In this document: positions 1 through 6,040 of the stretch, piece by piece
Layout: each line of letters opens with the position of its first letter
How positions within the stretch are numbered: the stretch's first letter is position 1
Source: Paracoccaceae bacterium
GTDB lineage: Bacteria > Pseudomonadota > Alphaproteobacteria > Rhodobacterales > Rhodobacteraceae
Assembly (NCBI GenBank): GCA_003535335.1
Contig: DOHJ01000147.1
Location: 837-7,971, forward strand
Direction: 5' to 3'
DNA: 7,135 nt
The notes under the pieces: generated by a model
Database searches by the model: none
The model's input: only the letters and a program-made list of their open reading frames with translations
Told to the model about the DNA's origin: nothing
Translations under genes and position numbers: made by a program

Positions 1-233
1 CCGAAACAAAAAATGATATTTTTGGCGTCCTTAATTTCAGGCGCGATTTCACCGGTGGTCGATTTGGTGTGGCTGTAATGATCAAAAATGCTGATAAAAC
101 AAACCCGCTTATCGGCATCAATGTGTTTTTTCAGCGCTGCAATGATCTCATCGACAGAACCGCAACTGGTGTCGCTTTTTGGCAGGACCAGATCAAAAAC
201 CGGATATTTCTCCATCAATATGGACTGTTTCAT
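1..233 (-). CDS. Small uncharacterised protein, C-terminus cut off by the left edge
   Basis: Seen: an uninterrupted minus-strand frame of 77 codons from ATG at 233 that leaves the window without a stop. An AAAGG ribosome-binding site (242-246) lies about 8 bases before this ATG, so it is preferred over the in-frame ATG at 215. The protein starts MKQSILMEKYPVFDLVL, has S-C-G-S-V-D-E-I-I at 23-31, F-D-H-Y-S-H-T at 50-56, and ends K-N-I-I-F-C-F at the edge. It is soluble-looking, with no signal peptide or membrane segment. Three cysteines (24, 45, 76) and a histidine pair (52, 55) stand out. Family: from memory it resembles a short conserved bacterial family of unknown function (DUF6858); this name is unchecked. 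It follows the dehydratase gene on the same strand after a 96-base gap, so it may be a separate unit. No function is claimed. Confidence 0.78.
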   Translation of the reverse strand, partial: MKQSILMEKYPVFDLVLPKSDTSCGSVDEIIAALKKHIDADKRVCFISIFDHYSHTKSTTGEIAPEIKDAKNIIFCF

Positions 234-329
234 TTTTTTTGCCTTTCACGCAGGTGTTGTTTTGTTGCTTGCTATCACAATACCTGGACGGTTTGAATAT
301 GCGACAGATTGTCAGGGCGGGTTTTTGCC

Positions 330-1298
330 CTAAGCAATTATTTGCATAAACCGCGCGCGGCTTATGTTCGATCCGCAGGCCAGCAGGCCGATGTTTTTGC
401 CTTCGCAATAGGATTTCAGCGGACCGATTGCACCGGCCAGTGACGCGGCGCAGGCTGGCTCGACCATCAGTTTCAGGCCGATATTCATCAAGCTCATGCA
501 GGCGCGCAACTGGTAATCACTAACGCGGACAATATCGGCAACATTGGCGCGGGCCAGTGCGTATGAAAATGGCAATGCGGTGGGGGATCCCAGCGAATCT
601 GCAATTGTTTCGACCTTGTTAATTGATTGGGGTGATCCCGCCCTGAAACTTTGAAACATGCTGTCCGCGCCAAATGGTTCAACGCCGAAAACCTCGATAT
701 CCGGCTTTAATAATTTAAAGGCGGCCGCCATGCCGCTGATCAAACCGCCGCCGCCAACGGGCAGGATTACCACCTCCAGATCGGGGGCATCGTTAAGCAT
801 TTCCGCCGCACAGGTGGCCGCGCCCAGAGACATGTTAAAGCCCTCGAACGGGTGAATGATTGTGCGCCCTTCAGTGTTGGAAATCTCTTGCATGTTCTCA
901 AAAGCCGCGTGAATATCATCGCATAAAACCAGCTTTGCCCCAAGCGCCTTGCAACCGTTAAGTCGCAGTTTGTCGGTTGTTTTGGGAACCGCTATTTTTG
1001 CTGTTGTGCCGGCGGCCTTTGCGGCCCACGCCAAGGCCAGCGCGTGGTTGCCACCTGACGCCGCCGTGACGCCAATACGGCGTTGCTCTTGTGACAAGGC
1101 ATTGATCGACAACAAATTTCCACGCGCCTTGAAGGAGCCTGCGTTTTGAAACAGCTCCAGCTTAATTGTGGCTGAGCAGTTTTTCGGCAGCAATTCCTTT
1201 AGCCCGCTTTGGCGCAATTCCAGCATCGGGGTGCGGATAATGCTGTCTTTGATTTGTGCTTGGGCGGATTTGATATTTGCCAGTGTTATTTCAGCCAT
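330..1298 (-). CDS. Threonine/serine dehydratase-like PLP enzyme (fold-type II)
   Basis: Likely a cytoplasmic PLP-dependent lyase that deaminates a hydroxy amino acid (threonine or serine) to a 2-oxo acid plus ammonia; the substrate is inferred from the family. Seen (322 aa, numbered from ATG 1298): the Schiff-base lysine K57 in G-S-F-K-A-R-G, the substrate-carboxylate loop S-G-G-N-H at 81-85, the PLP-phosphate glycine loop V-G-G-G-G at 181-185, and C-G-S-N at 308-311, where many relatives have S/C-G-G-N. Length fits catabolic dehydratases or serine racemase-like enzymes without the C-terminal ACT regulatory domain of biosynthetic IlvA, so isoleucine feedback control is not expected. Start: a GTG at 1313 in frame would overlap gnd by 13 bases. 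The ATG at 1298 lies 2 bases past the gnd stop, gives the expected N-terminus (M-A-E-I-T-L) and suggests translational coupling. The stop is TAG at 332-330. Racemase or another beta-elimination specificity remains possible. Confidence 0.88.
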   Translation of the reverse strand: MAEITLANIKSAQAQIKDSIIRTPMLELRQSGLKELLPKNCSATIKLELFQNAGSFKARGNLLSINALSQEQRRIGVTAASGGNHALALAWAAKAAGTTAKIAVPKTTDKLRLNGCKALGAKLVLCDDIHAAFENMQEISNTEGRTIIHPFEGFNMSLGAATCAAEMLNDAPDLEVVILPVGGGGLISGMAAAFKLLKPDIEVFGVEPFGADSMFQSFRAGSPQSINKVETIADSLGSPTALPFSYALARANVADIVRVSDYQLRACMSLMNIGLKLMVEPACAASLAGAIGPLKSYCEGKNIGLLACGSNISRARFMQIIA

Positions 1299-1300
1299 TC

Positions 1301-2704
1301 CTAGCCATTCCACGGCCCATGATGATCGCCGCTTTTGTCGATACGTCTAAAGCCGTGTTCGCCAAAGAAATCGCGCTGGGCCTGAATTAGATTTGTAGAG
1401 CCCCGCGCGGTGCGGATGCTGTCAAACCACGCCAAAGACGCGGACAGGACCGGAACAGCAATTCCATTGGAAACGGCCGCCATCACAACCCGACGAAGCG
1501 CGCCAATGCTGGCATCAAGCCGGGTGCGGATGGCGGGGGCAAGGATCAATTCGTTTTGGGGTAAATCGCTGCGAAACGCATCGGCCAGATCATCCAGCAG
1601 GCTTGAGCGGATAATACAGCCCGCCCGCCAGATTTCAGCAATCCGTGGCATGTTCAAGTTCCAGTCATATTCATCGGACGCGGCCTGGAGCAGGCGAAAA
1701 CCCTGCGCATGACCAAGAATTCGGGCGGCCATCAGGGCGGACTCAAGATCATCGGCGCCGGGTAGATCTGTTTCGAAACTGGCCGGTTTCAACATGTCTT
1801 GCGCCACTTCGCGGGTCTGTTTTTCACTTGACCAGCCCCGCGCACCGACTGCAGCTTCGATCGCATTGGCCGATTGCCCCAGCTTTAAGGCCTCGATGAT
1901 AGTCCAGCGTCCGGTGCCTTTTTGACCGGCTTTATCCAGAATCATGTCAACCATCGGCTTGCCGGTTTCGGGATCAACCGCTTGCAAGACCTGACCGGAT
2001 ATTTCCACCAGATAGGATTGCAACGGGCCATCATTCCAGTCGCTAAACAATTTGCCAATTTTACCGGCTGGCCAGCTATCAACGTCACGCAGCAGCGCAT
2101 AAATCTCGGCAATTGCCTGCATGTCGGCGTATTCAATGCCGTTATGTACGGTTTTTACAAAATGCCCCGCACCGTCAGGGCCGATGTGATCAACGCAGGC
2201 GTCGCCTTTGAATTTTGCCGAAATAGCTTGCAGGACCGGTTTTAACTGGGTCCAGCTGTGATCGGTGCCACCAACCATTATCGAAGGCCCGTTGCGCGCC
2301 CCGCTTTCGCCACCCGACACACCCATGCCAACAAAATGCAGATCATTTTTCGCCATTTTGGCACTGCGGCGACGGGTGTCGTGAAAATTTGCGTTGCCAC
2401 CGTCGATGATTGTGTCACCCGCTTGCAGCATCGGCGTTACCAGATCAATCATCATATCCATTGGTTTTTCAGACGGGATCATAAACAGAATTACGCGCGG
2501 GGTTTTCAGGTTTTTGACAAAATCTTCTAAATTATCAAACGGTTGTATCTGGTCTGCCAGCTCTCCGGCTTCTTTGATAAAAGGCGTCATCCAGTTTGGG
2601 CTGCGGTTGGTCACGGCCACCTGAAAACCGTTTTGGGCCATATTCAGGGCCAGCGCACTGCCCATTGTTCCCAGTCCGTAAACGCCTATTTGTGATTTTG
2701 TCAT
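1301..2704 (-). CDS. gnd: 6-phosphogluconate dehydrogenase, decarboxylating
   Basis: Converts 6-phosphogluconate and NADP+ to ribulose 5-phosphate, CO2 and NADPH, the second oxidative step of the pentose phosphate pathway, in the cytoplasm as a dimer. Seen (467 aa, close to the 468 of the E. coli enzyme): N-terminal Rossmann dinucleotide motif G-L-G-T-M-G at 10-15; N-R-S at 33-35, the position that selects NADP; the substrate loop V-S-G-G-E-S-G-A at 129-136; catalytic K184 with H187, N188 and E191 in H-F-V-K-T-V-H-N-G-I-E-Y; the family signature D-K-A-G-Q-K-G-T-G-R-W at 257-267; and C-terminal R444 and H450, which reach the substrate of the partner subunit. The ATG at 2704 has AAAGGA (2712-2717) 7 bases ahead. 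The gene is intact and probably co-transcribed with the aminotransferase upstream (60-base gap) and the dehydratase downstream (2-base gap). Confidence 0.97.
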   Translation of the reverse strand: MTKSQIGVYGLGTMGSALALNMAQNGFQVAVTNRSPNWMTPFIKEAGELADQIQPFDNLEDFVKNLKTPRVILFMIPSEKPMDMMIDLVTPMLQAGDTIIDGGNANFHDTRRRSAKMAKNDLHFVGMGVSGGESGARNGPSIMVGGTDHSWTQLKPVLQAISAKFKGDACVDHIGPDGAGHFVKTVHNGIEYADMQAIAEIYALLRDVDSWPAGKIGKLFSDWNDGPLQSYLVEISGQVLQAVDPETGKPMVDMILDKAGQKGTGRWTIIEALKLGQSANAIEAAVGARGWSSEKQTREVAQDMLKPASFETDLPGADDLESALMAARILGHAQGFRLLQAASDEYDWNLNMPRIAEIWRAGCIIRSSLLDDLADAFRSDLPQNELILAPAIRTRLDASIGALRRVVMAAVSNGIAVPVLSASLAWFDSIRTARGSTNLIQAQRDFFGEHGFRRIDKSGDHHGPWNG

Positions 2705-2764
2705 GGTTCTATCCTTTTTGTGTTAGCGCAAACATATGGGTTATTTCCAAATATAGCCAGCACT

Positions 2765-3880
2765 TCAGGGCAGCTTTTTCCGCGCTTCTGATATTGCTTT
2801 GGGTAATGCGGCCTCAAACAGGTCCAGATCATCATCTGTGCCGGCCGAAATCCGGATACAGCGATTTTGCGGGGCGGCAAAGGGCATGCGGATAAAAATA
2901 CCAAGTTTGGTGAGTTCAGCCACAATTGCACGGGCAAATTCGCCAGCTTTACCGCAATCAATAGTGACAAAATTAGTCGCCGAAGGCAGGGGGGTAAGGC
3001 CGTTTTTACCGGCGATTTGGCTGATACGATCGCGGGCGCTGGCAACTTTGCTGATGGTTTGCGTTAGATGCTCCTGATCTTGCAACGCCGCCAATGCGCC
3101 TGCTTGTGAAATGCGGCTCATGCCGAAATGGTCGCGCACTTTGGCAAATTCGGCGATCAGGTCCATGTGGCCGATGGCATAACCAACCCGCGCACCAGCC
3201 ATTGCATAAGCCTTGGAAAAAGTGCGCATTATGATCAGATTGGGGTTTTCGGTCTGAATTTTCGCGGCGGTGCCGTGGGGCGCAAATTCTATGTAAGCCT
3301 CGTCCAGAACCAGCAGGCAGCCATCGGGCACACGGCGAATGATGTCGTTGATAACATTGCCATTATGCCAGCTGGCCATCGGATTATCCGGATTGGCCAG
3401 ATAGAGCAGCTTTGCGTCTACTTCTACAGCTTTGGCCAGCAATCCCTCGGGGTTTTCCGCGTCATTTTGATAAGGCACCTGCACCAGTTCGCCACCAAAA
3501 CCGGTGACGTGATAATTAAAGGTAGGATAGCCCCCGAGCGAAGTCACAACCTTGTCGCCTTCAGCCACAGTCAGGCGCACCAATGATCCCAATAGCCCGT
3601 CAATGCCAGCGCCGACAATGATATTTTCGGTGCTAACATTGTGATGCCTGGCAAGGGCTGTGCGCAAATCATGGCTACTGGAATCGCCGTACATCCAGCA
3701 TTCGGACGCGGCATCCTGCATGGCTTGGATCGCTTTTGGCGAAGGGCCGAATACATTTTCATTTGCGCCAATACGCGCCGTGAAACTGCGGCCAAGGCTG
3801 CGTTCCTGCACTTCGGGCCCAACAAAGGGCACGGCTGCGGGCAAAGATGCGATAAGCGGGGTCAATCTGGGTCCTGTCAT
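2765..3880 (-). CDS. HisC-like PLP-dependent aminotransferase (class I/II)
   Basis: Fold-type I aminotransferase related to histidinol-phosphate aminotransferase; it transfers an amino group between glutamate/2-oxoglutarate and a partner substrate in the cytoplasm. Seen (371 aa from ATG 3880): G-A-N-E-N at 38-42 (substrate-entry strand), Y64 in Y-G-D, A-N-P-D-N-P at 162-167 (N166 near PLP), D193-E-A-Y (D193 would hold the pyridine nitrogen), the Schiff-base lysine K223 in T-F-S-K-A-Y-A-M-A-G-A-R with R231, and a late C-I-R-I-S arginine, R343, for the substrate carboxylate. The usual N-P-T-G turn after the PLP asparagine reads N-P-M-A, so the substrate may not be histidinol phosphate. Start: a TTG at 3916 would add 12 proline-rich residues with no ribosome site. 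ATG 3880 gives a family-like N-terminus, though it too lacks a clear Shine-Dalgarno. It is probably the first gene of an operon with gnd and the dehydratase. No other his genes lie nearby, hence no symbol. Confidence 0.88.
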   Translation of the reverse strand: MTGPRLTPLIASLPAAVPFVGPEVQERSLGRSFTARIGANENVFGPSPKAIQAMQDAASECWMYGDSSSHDLRTALARHHNVSTENIIVGAGIDGLLGSLVRLTVAEGDKVVTSLGGYPTFNYHVTGFGGELVQVPYQNDAENPEGLLAKAVEVDAKLLYLANPDNPMASWHNGNVINDIIRRVPDGCLLVLDEAYIEFAPHGTAAKIQTENPNLIIMRTFSKAYAMAGARVGYAIGHMDLIAEFAKVRDHFGMSRISQAGALAALQDQEHLTQTISKVASARDRISQIAGKNGLTPLPSATNFVTIDCGKAGEFARAIVAELTKLGIFIRMPFAAPQNRCIRISAGTDDDLDLFEAALPKAISEARKKLP

Positions 3881-3951
3881 AGGTGGATTGATTGCGCAAT
3901 TTGGCGGGGGCGGCAAGGGCGGAGTTGAAAAAATGCGTTTGCGCTTAGATA

Positions 3952-3980
3952 ATAATCAGGCGCAACAACAAACAGGTAAA
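3952..3980 (-). promoter_or_regulatory. Candidate promoter for the aminotransferase-gnd-dehydratase operon
   Basis: On the minus strand, TTTACC (3980-3975, 4 of 6 to the -35 consensus) is followed after 17 bases by GATTAT (3957-3952, 4 of 6 to the -10). Transcription would begin near 3946, giving a leader of about 65 bases before ATG 3880. This is the best pair seen in the 129-base gap behind the stress gene. It is pattern matching only, and alphaproteobacterial promoters match these consensuses loosely. Confidence 0.3.
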
Positions 3981-4009
3981 ATATGGCCCTAGACCTACGC
4001 CCTTAAATC

Positions 4010-4855
4010 CTATTCTGACATGACAACCGGCACAATCATTTGCTGCAAAATGGTTTCCGTTACGCCGCCAAATGCTTTTTCGCGCAGGCGTGAATGGCCA
4101 AATGCGCCCATGACCAACAAATCTGCGCCGGAATCGGAAATATGGTTCTGGATAATCGTATCAACTGATATTTCCGGATTAACCTTGACCACAACCTTGG
4201 CATTTACCCCGTAGCGTTTCAGGTGCTCTACAAGGTTTTCACCTTGCGTTCCGCCAAAATCACCACTGCGTTTTTTCGGGTTAATCACCAAAACATCGAC
4301 CGATTTGCGCGCTTTAAGCATCGGGATTGCATCATTCACCGCACGCACGGCTTTCTTGCCGCCATCCCAGGCAATCACAGCCTTGCGCACTTTGGCCTGA
4401 TACCGGCCAATATAGGGCACGACGTAAACCGAGCGGCCGGAATTATGCAGCACGCTTTCAAGCAGGGATTCCTGAAAATCCTTGCCCTTGCTATCGGGGT
4501 TTGGCTGACCGATGAAAATCATATCCGCATGGCGGGCAAAAAACGCCAAACGCGCCGGAGCTTTGGTGCCGGCACATTTTATGATCCGGCTGGCATACTC
4601 GATACCGGCCTCTTTTGCGCTGGTTTCAAATTTTGTTACCGCATTTTCGGCCGATTTTTGCACGATTTCTTGCTGGGCTTCGGTAAGAGAGCTGGGAAAA
4701 TCAATGCCGATATAGGTGGAAATGGTCGATTCAAGCGCCAGCGCAATGGCCGTCAGGCGCGCGCCATCACGTTTGGCCAGCGCAACAGCCGCCGCAATGC
4801 GTTCGGCGCAGATGTCAGTATCATCAATATGGACGAGAAGATCTTTGAAAGACAT
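4010..4855 (-). CDS. Universal stress protein, two tandem Usp domains
   Basis: Cytoplasmic UspA-superfamily protein, linked in the family to survival under stress or energy limitation; the partner or ligand is unknown. Seen (281 aa): two Usp domains, about 1-148 and 156-281, each starting with a hydrophobic strand (K-D-L-L-V-H-I-D-D and R-K-A-V-I-A-W-D). The second ends with the nucleotide-binding pattern G-A-F-G-H-S-R at 250-256, followed nine residues later by G-G (263-264). This nearly matches G-x2-G-x9-G-(S/T), with glycine at the last position. The first domain has G-Q-P-N at the equivalent place (116-119) and lacks the motif, so ATP binding, if any, is probably in domain two. ATG 4855 has AAGGA (4864-4868) 8 bases ahead. 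It sits alone between two gaps, with an FNR-type box and an inverted repeat upstream, so low-oxygen induction is inferred. Confidence 0.93.
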   Translation of the reverse strand: MSFKDLLVHIDDTDICAERIAAAVALAKRDGARLTAIALALESTISTYIGIDFPSSLTEAQQEIVQKSAENAVTKFETSAKEAGIEYASRIIKCAGTKAPARLAFFARHADMIFIGQPNPDSKGKDFQESLLESVLHNSGRSVYVVPYIGRYQAKVRKAVIAWDGGKKAVRAVNDAIPMLKARKSVDVLVINPKKRSGDFGGTQGENLVEHLKRYGVNAKVVVKVNPEISVDTIIQNHISDSGADLLVMGAFGHSRLREKAFGGVTETILQQMIVPVVMSE

Positions 4856-4866
4856 GGGGATTATCC

Positions 4867-4885
4867 TTTTGGGAAAGTCCCAAAA
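4867..4885. repeat. Perfect inverted repeat touching the usp ribosome-binding site
   Basis: TTTTGGGA (4867-4874) and TCCCAAAA (4878-4885) are perfect 8-base arms around a 3-base centre. The arm nearest the gene shares its A-run with the usp Shine-Dalgarno (AAAAGGA on the minus strand, 4870-4864). It could act as an RNA hairpin that limits ribosome access or as an operator near the transcription start. The repeat itself is seen directly; its role is inference. Confidence 0.6.
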
Positions 4886-4913
4886 CGCATAATGTAAATC
4901 ACAGCAAGTTCAA
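4886..4913 (-). promoter_or_regulatory. Candidate core promoter of usp, next to the FNR box
   Basis: On the minus strand, TTGAAC (4913-4908) directly abuts the FNR box. It is followed after 16 bases by TATGCG (4891-4886), with an overlapping alternative CATTAT (4894-4889). The start would fall near 4879-4882, placing the FNR box centre at roughly -39 to -42, the usual position for class II FNR activation. The hexamers alone are weak; the geometry is what supports the call. Confidence 0.4.
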
Positions 4914-4927
4914 TTGATCTTTGTCAA
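4914..4927. promoter_or_regulatory. FNR/FnrL-type binding site upstream of usp
   Basis: TTGATCTTTGTCAA fits TTGAY-N4-RTCAA, the palindrome bound by FNR and alphaproteobacterial FnrL, at every fixed position. It lies about 60-70 bases before the usp ATG. FNR proteins lose their [4Fe-4S] cluster and their dimer in oxygen, so the inferred effect is usp activation under low oxygen. Other Crp/Fnr family members such as Dnr or NnrR recognise very similar sequences, so which regulator binds is open. Confidence 0.7.
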
Positions 4928-5113
4928 ATAAAGCAAATATAGCCGAAATACCTGACGTCATTCATTGCAGGCTGGCCGCGATTTAGCCAAACGTCGAAAT
5001 ATTACTATCCGTCACACCACAGCGCCGGAATTTGAGATTGGCGGCGGTAACGATCAATGCCACAATAATCGTGCGAAATATGTATTTAAAAACCCTACAT
5101 GCTGACTTTCAGG

Positions 5114-5905
5114 TTAACCTTTGTGTGCCCCGTCCGACAGGGTTTTTACAAATGCCAGCACCTGCTGCACACTATCACCATTCGCGATTTTACCGACAAT
5201 TGCCGATCCAACCACCGCGCCGTCAGCCACCTTGGCCACGGCTTCGGCCTTGTCCGGCGTGTTGATGCCAAAACCGACGATCACCGGAATATCGGTCTGC
5301 GCCTTGATGCGGGCCACTTCGGGGCCAACGTTTGTAACGTCGGCTTCGGCCGCGCCGGTGATGCCGTTGATCGACACATAATACAGGAACCCCGAGGTAT
5401 TTTGCAGCACTTTTGGCAGGCGTTTATCATCGGTTGTCGGGGTGGCCAGGCGGATCAAATTCAAGCCGGCGGCTTGGGCGGGAATGCACAATTCGCTGTC
5501 TTCTTCGGGCGGCAGATCAACCACGATCATGCCGTCAATTCCGGCCGCTTTGGCGTCGATTAAAAACTGATCAACCCCGCGATTATAGATCGGGTTGTAA
5601 TATCCCATCAGCACAATCGGCGTGGTGTCGTCAGATTTGCGAAATTCCCGCGCCAGTTCCAGCGTGCGTTCCAGTGTCATGCCCGCCGCCAGTGCCCGCT
5701 GTCCGGCCAGCTGAATCGTCGGGCCATCGGCCATCGGATCGGTAAACGGCAGACCCAGCTCAATAATATCGACACCGGCGGCCGGCAGGCCTTTGACAAT
5801 TTCCAGCGAGGTATCAAAATCCGGATCACCCGCCATAATATAAGACACAAACGCCTTTTCACCGCGGCTGCGAAGTTCTGCAAATTTATCGTCGATCCGT
5901 GTCAT
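5114..5905 (-). CDS. trpA: Tryptophan synthase alpha subunit
   Basis: Cleaves indole-3-glycerol phosphate to indole and glyceraldehyde 3-phosphate; indole then passes through a tunnel to TrpB in the alpha2-beta2 complex in the cytoplasm, the last stage of tryptophan synthesis. Seen (263 aa, about the normal length): TIM-barrel protein with the family signature [14 protein letters not shown] at 48-61, containing catalytic E49 and D60 at the same numbers as in the enteric enzymes; Y175; the phosphate-binding loops G-I-T-G (181-184), G-F-G-I (211-214) and G-S-A (233-235). ATG 5905 has AGGGG (5912-5916) 6 bases ahead. The stop is TAA at 5116-5114. No trpB, trpF or other trp gene lies within the window: the gene downstream in its direction is usp after a 258-base gap, and upstream is the divergent ychF. 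It is therefore probably transcribed from its own promoter, which I could not identify. Confidence 0.97.
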   Translation of the reverse strand: MTRIDDKFAELRSRGEKAFVSYIMAGDPDFDTSLEIVKGLPAAGVDIIELGLPFTDPMADGPTIQLAGQRALAAGMTLERTLELAREFRKSDDTTPIVLMGYYNPIYNRGVDQFLIDAKAAGIDGMIVVDLPPEEDSELCIPAQAAGLNLIRLATPTTDDKRLPKVLQNTSGFLYYVSINGITGAAEADVTNVGPEVARIKAQTDIPVIVGFGINTPDKAEAVAKVADGAVVGSAIVGKIANGDSVQQVLAFVKTLSDGAHKG

Positions 5906-5917
5906 GGCTGGCCCCTG

Positions 5918-5946
5918 TTGTTCACTGGGTCAGGGTTTGCGATAAT
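5918..5946 (+). promoter_or_regulatory. Candidate ychF promoter
   Basis: TTGTTC (5918-5923, 3 of 6) and GATAAT (5941-5946, 5 of 6) are separated by 17 bases, the best sigma-70-like pair on the plus strand of the trpA-ychF gap. The start would be near 5953, giving a leader of about 88 bases that contains the tandem repeat and the hairpin listed next. The -35 region begins 2 bases beyond the trpA ribosome-binding sequence. A later TTGACC at 5983-5988 lacks a good -10. Confidence 0.35.
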
Positions 5947-5950
5947 TGGG

Positions 5951-5977
5951 CCCGAAAATCAATGCCCGAAATCAATG
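5951..5977. repeat. Imperfect tandem repeat in the trpA-ychF divergent region
   Basis: CCCGAAAATCAATG (5951-5964) is followed without a gap by CCCGAAATCAATG (5965-5977); the second copy differs only by one missing A. It lies in the shared upstream region of trpA and ychF. It may be a pair of regulator sites in the same orientation or a chance duplication; no protein is proposed. Confidence 0.6.
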
Positions 5978-5997
5978 CCTGCTTGACCTTTTGCGAC

Positions 5998-6023
5998 CTT
6001 GCCCATAGGCGAGGGCAAGTTTT
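5998..6023 (+). terminator. Terminator-like hairpin in the ychF leader
   Basis: CTTGCCC (5998-6004) and GGGCAAG (6013-6019) are perfect 7-base, GC-rich arms around an 8-base loop, followed on the plus strand by TTTT (6020-6023). It ends 17 bases before the ychF ATG. With only four T and an 8-base loop it is a modest terminator. No plus-strand gene lies between it and 5906, so it would work either as an attenuator within the ychF leader or as a protein-binding palindrome. On the minus strand no T-run follows. Confidence 0.4.
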
Positions 6024-6040
6024 ATGCGAGGAGATCGGCT

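Noticed and set aside
314..331. AGGGC/GCCCT hairpin at the dehydratase stop as a terminator
   Set aside because: The stem is only 5 bases with an 8-base loop, overlaps the stop codon, and on the minus strand is followed by mixed sequence rather than a T-run.
2742..2753. TATTT-CC-AAATA palindrome between the aminotransferase gene and gnd
   Set aside because: Short, AT-rich 5-base arms are likely by chance in a 60-base gap, and no promoter hexamers of quality accompany it.
3881..3916. Extended aminotransferase start at TTG 3916
   Set aside because: It adds a proline-rich 12-residue tail with no ribosome site; the ATG at 3880 gives a family-like N-terminus.
4223..4897. Long plus-strand open frame (224 codons) opposite the usp gene
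   Set aside because: It lies almost wholly antisense to a clear Usp protein, runs through the usp promoter region, has no recognisable domain and no convincing ribosome site. It is a shadow of usp codon usage.
5088..5112. CTGA-CTT-TCAG palindrome plus a T5 run just after the trpA stop
   Set aside because: The stem is 4 bases and the T-run is about 10 bases further on, so they do not form an intrinsic terminator.
4928..5113. Non-coding stretch between the FNR box and trpA, with three CGAAATA copies near 4943, 4995 and 5074
   Set aside because: The copies are only 7 bases long and irregularly spaced, and no small gene, tRNA or structured RNA could be made out. Probably plain intergenic DNA.
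5099..5563. Plus-strand open frame of 154 codons opposite trpA
   Set aside because: It is antisense to intact trpA with all catalytic residues, and its composition is that of a reverse-complement shadow.
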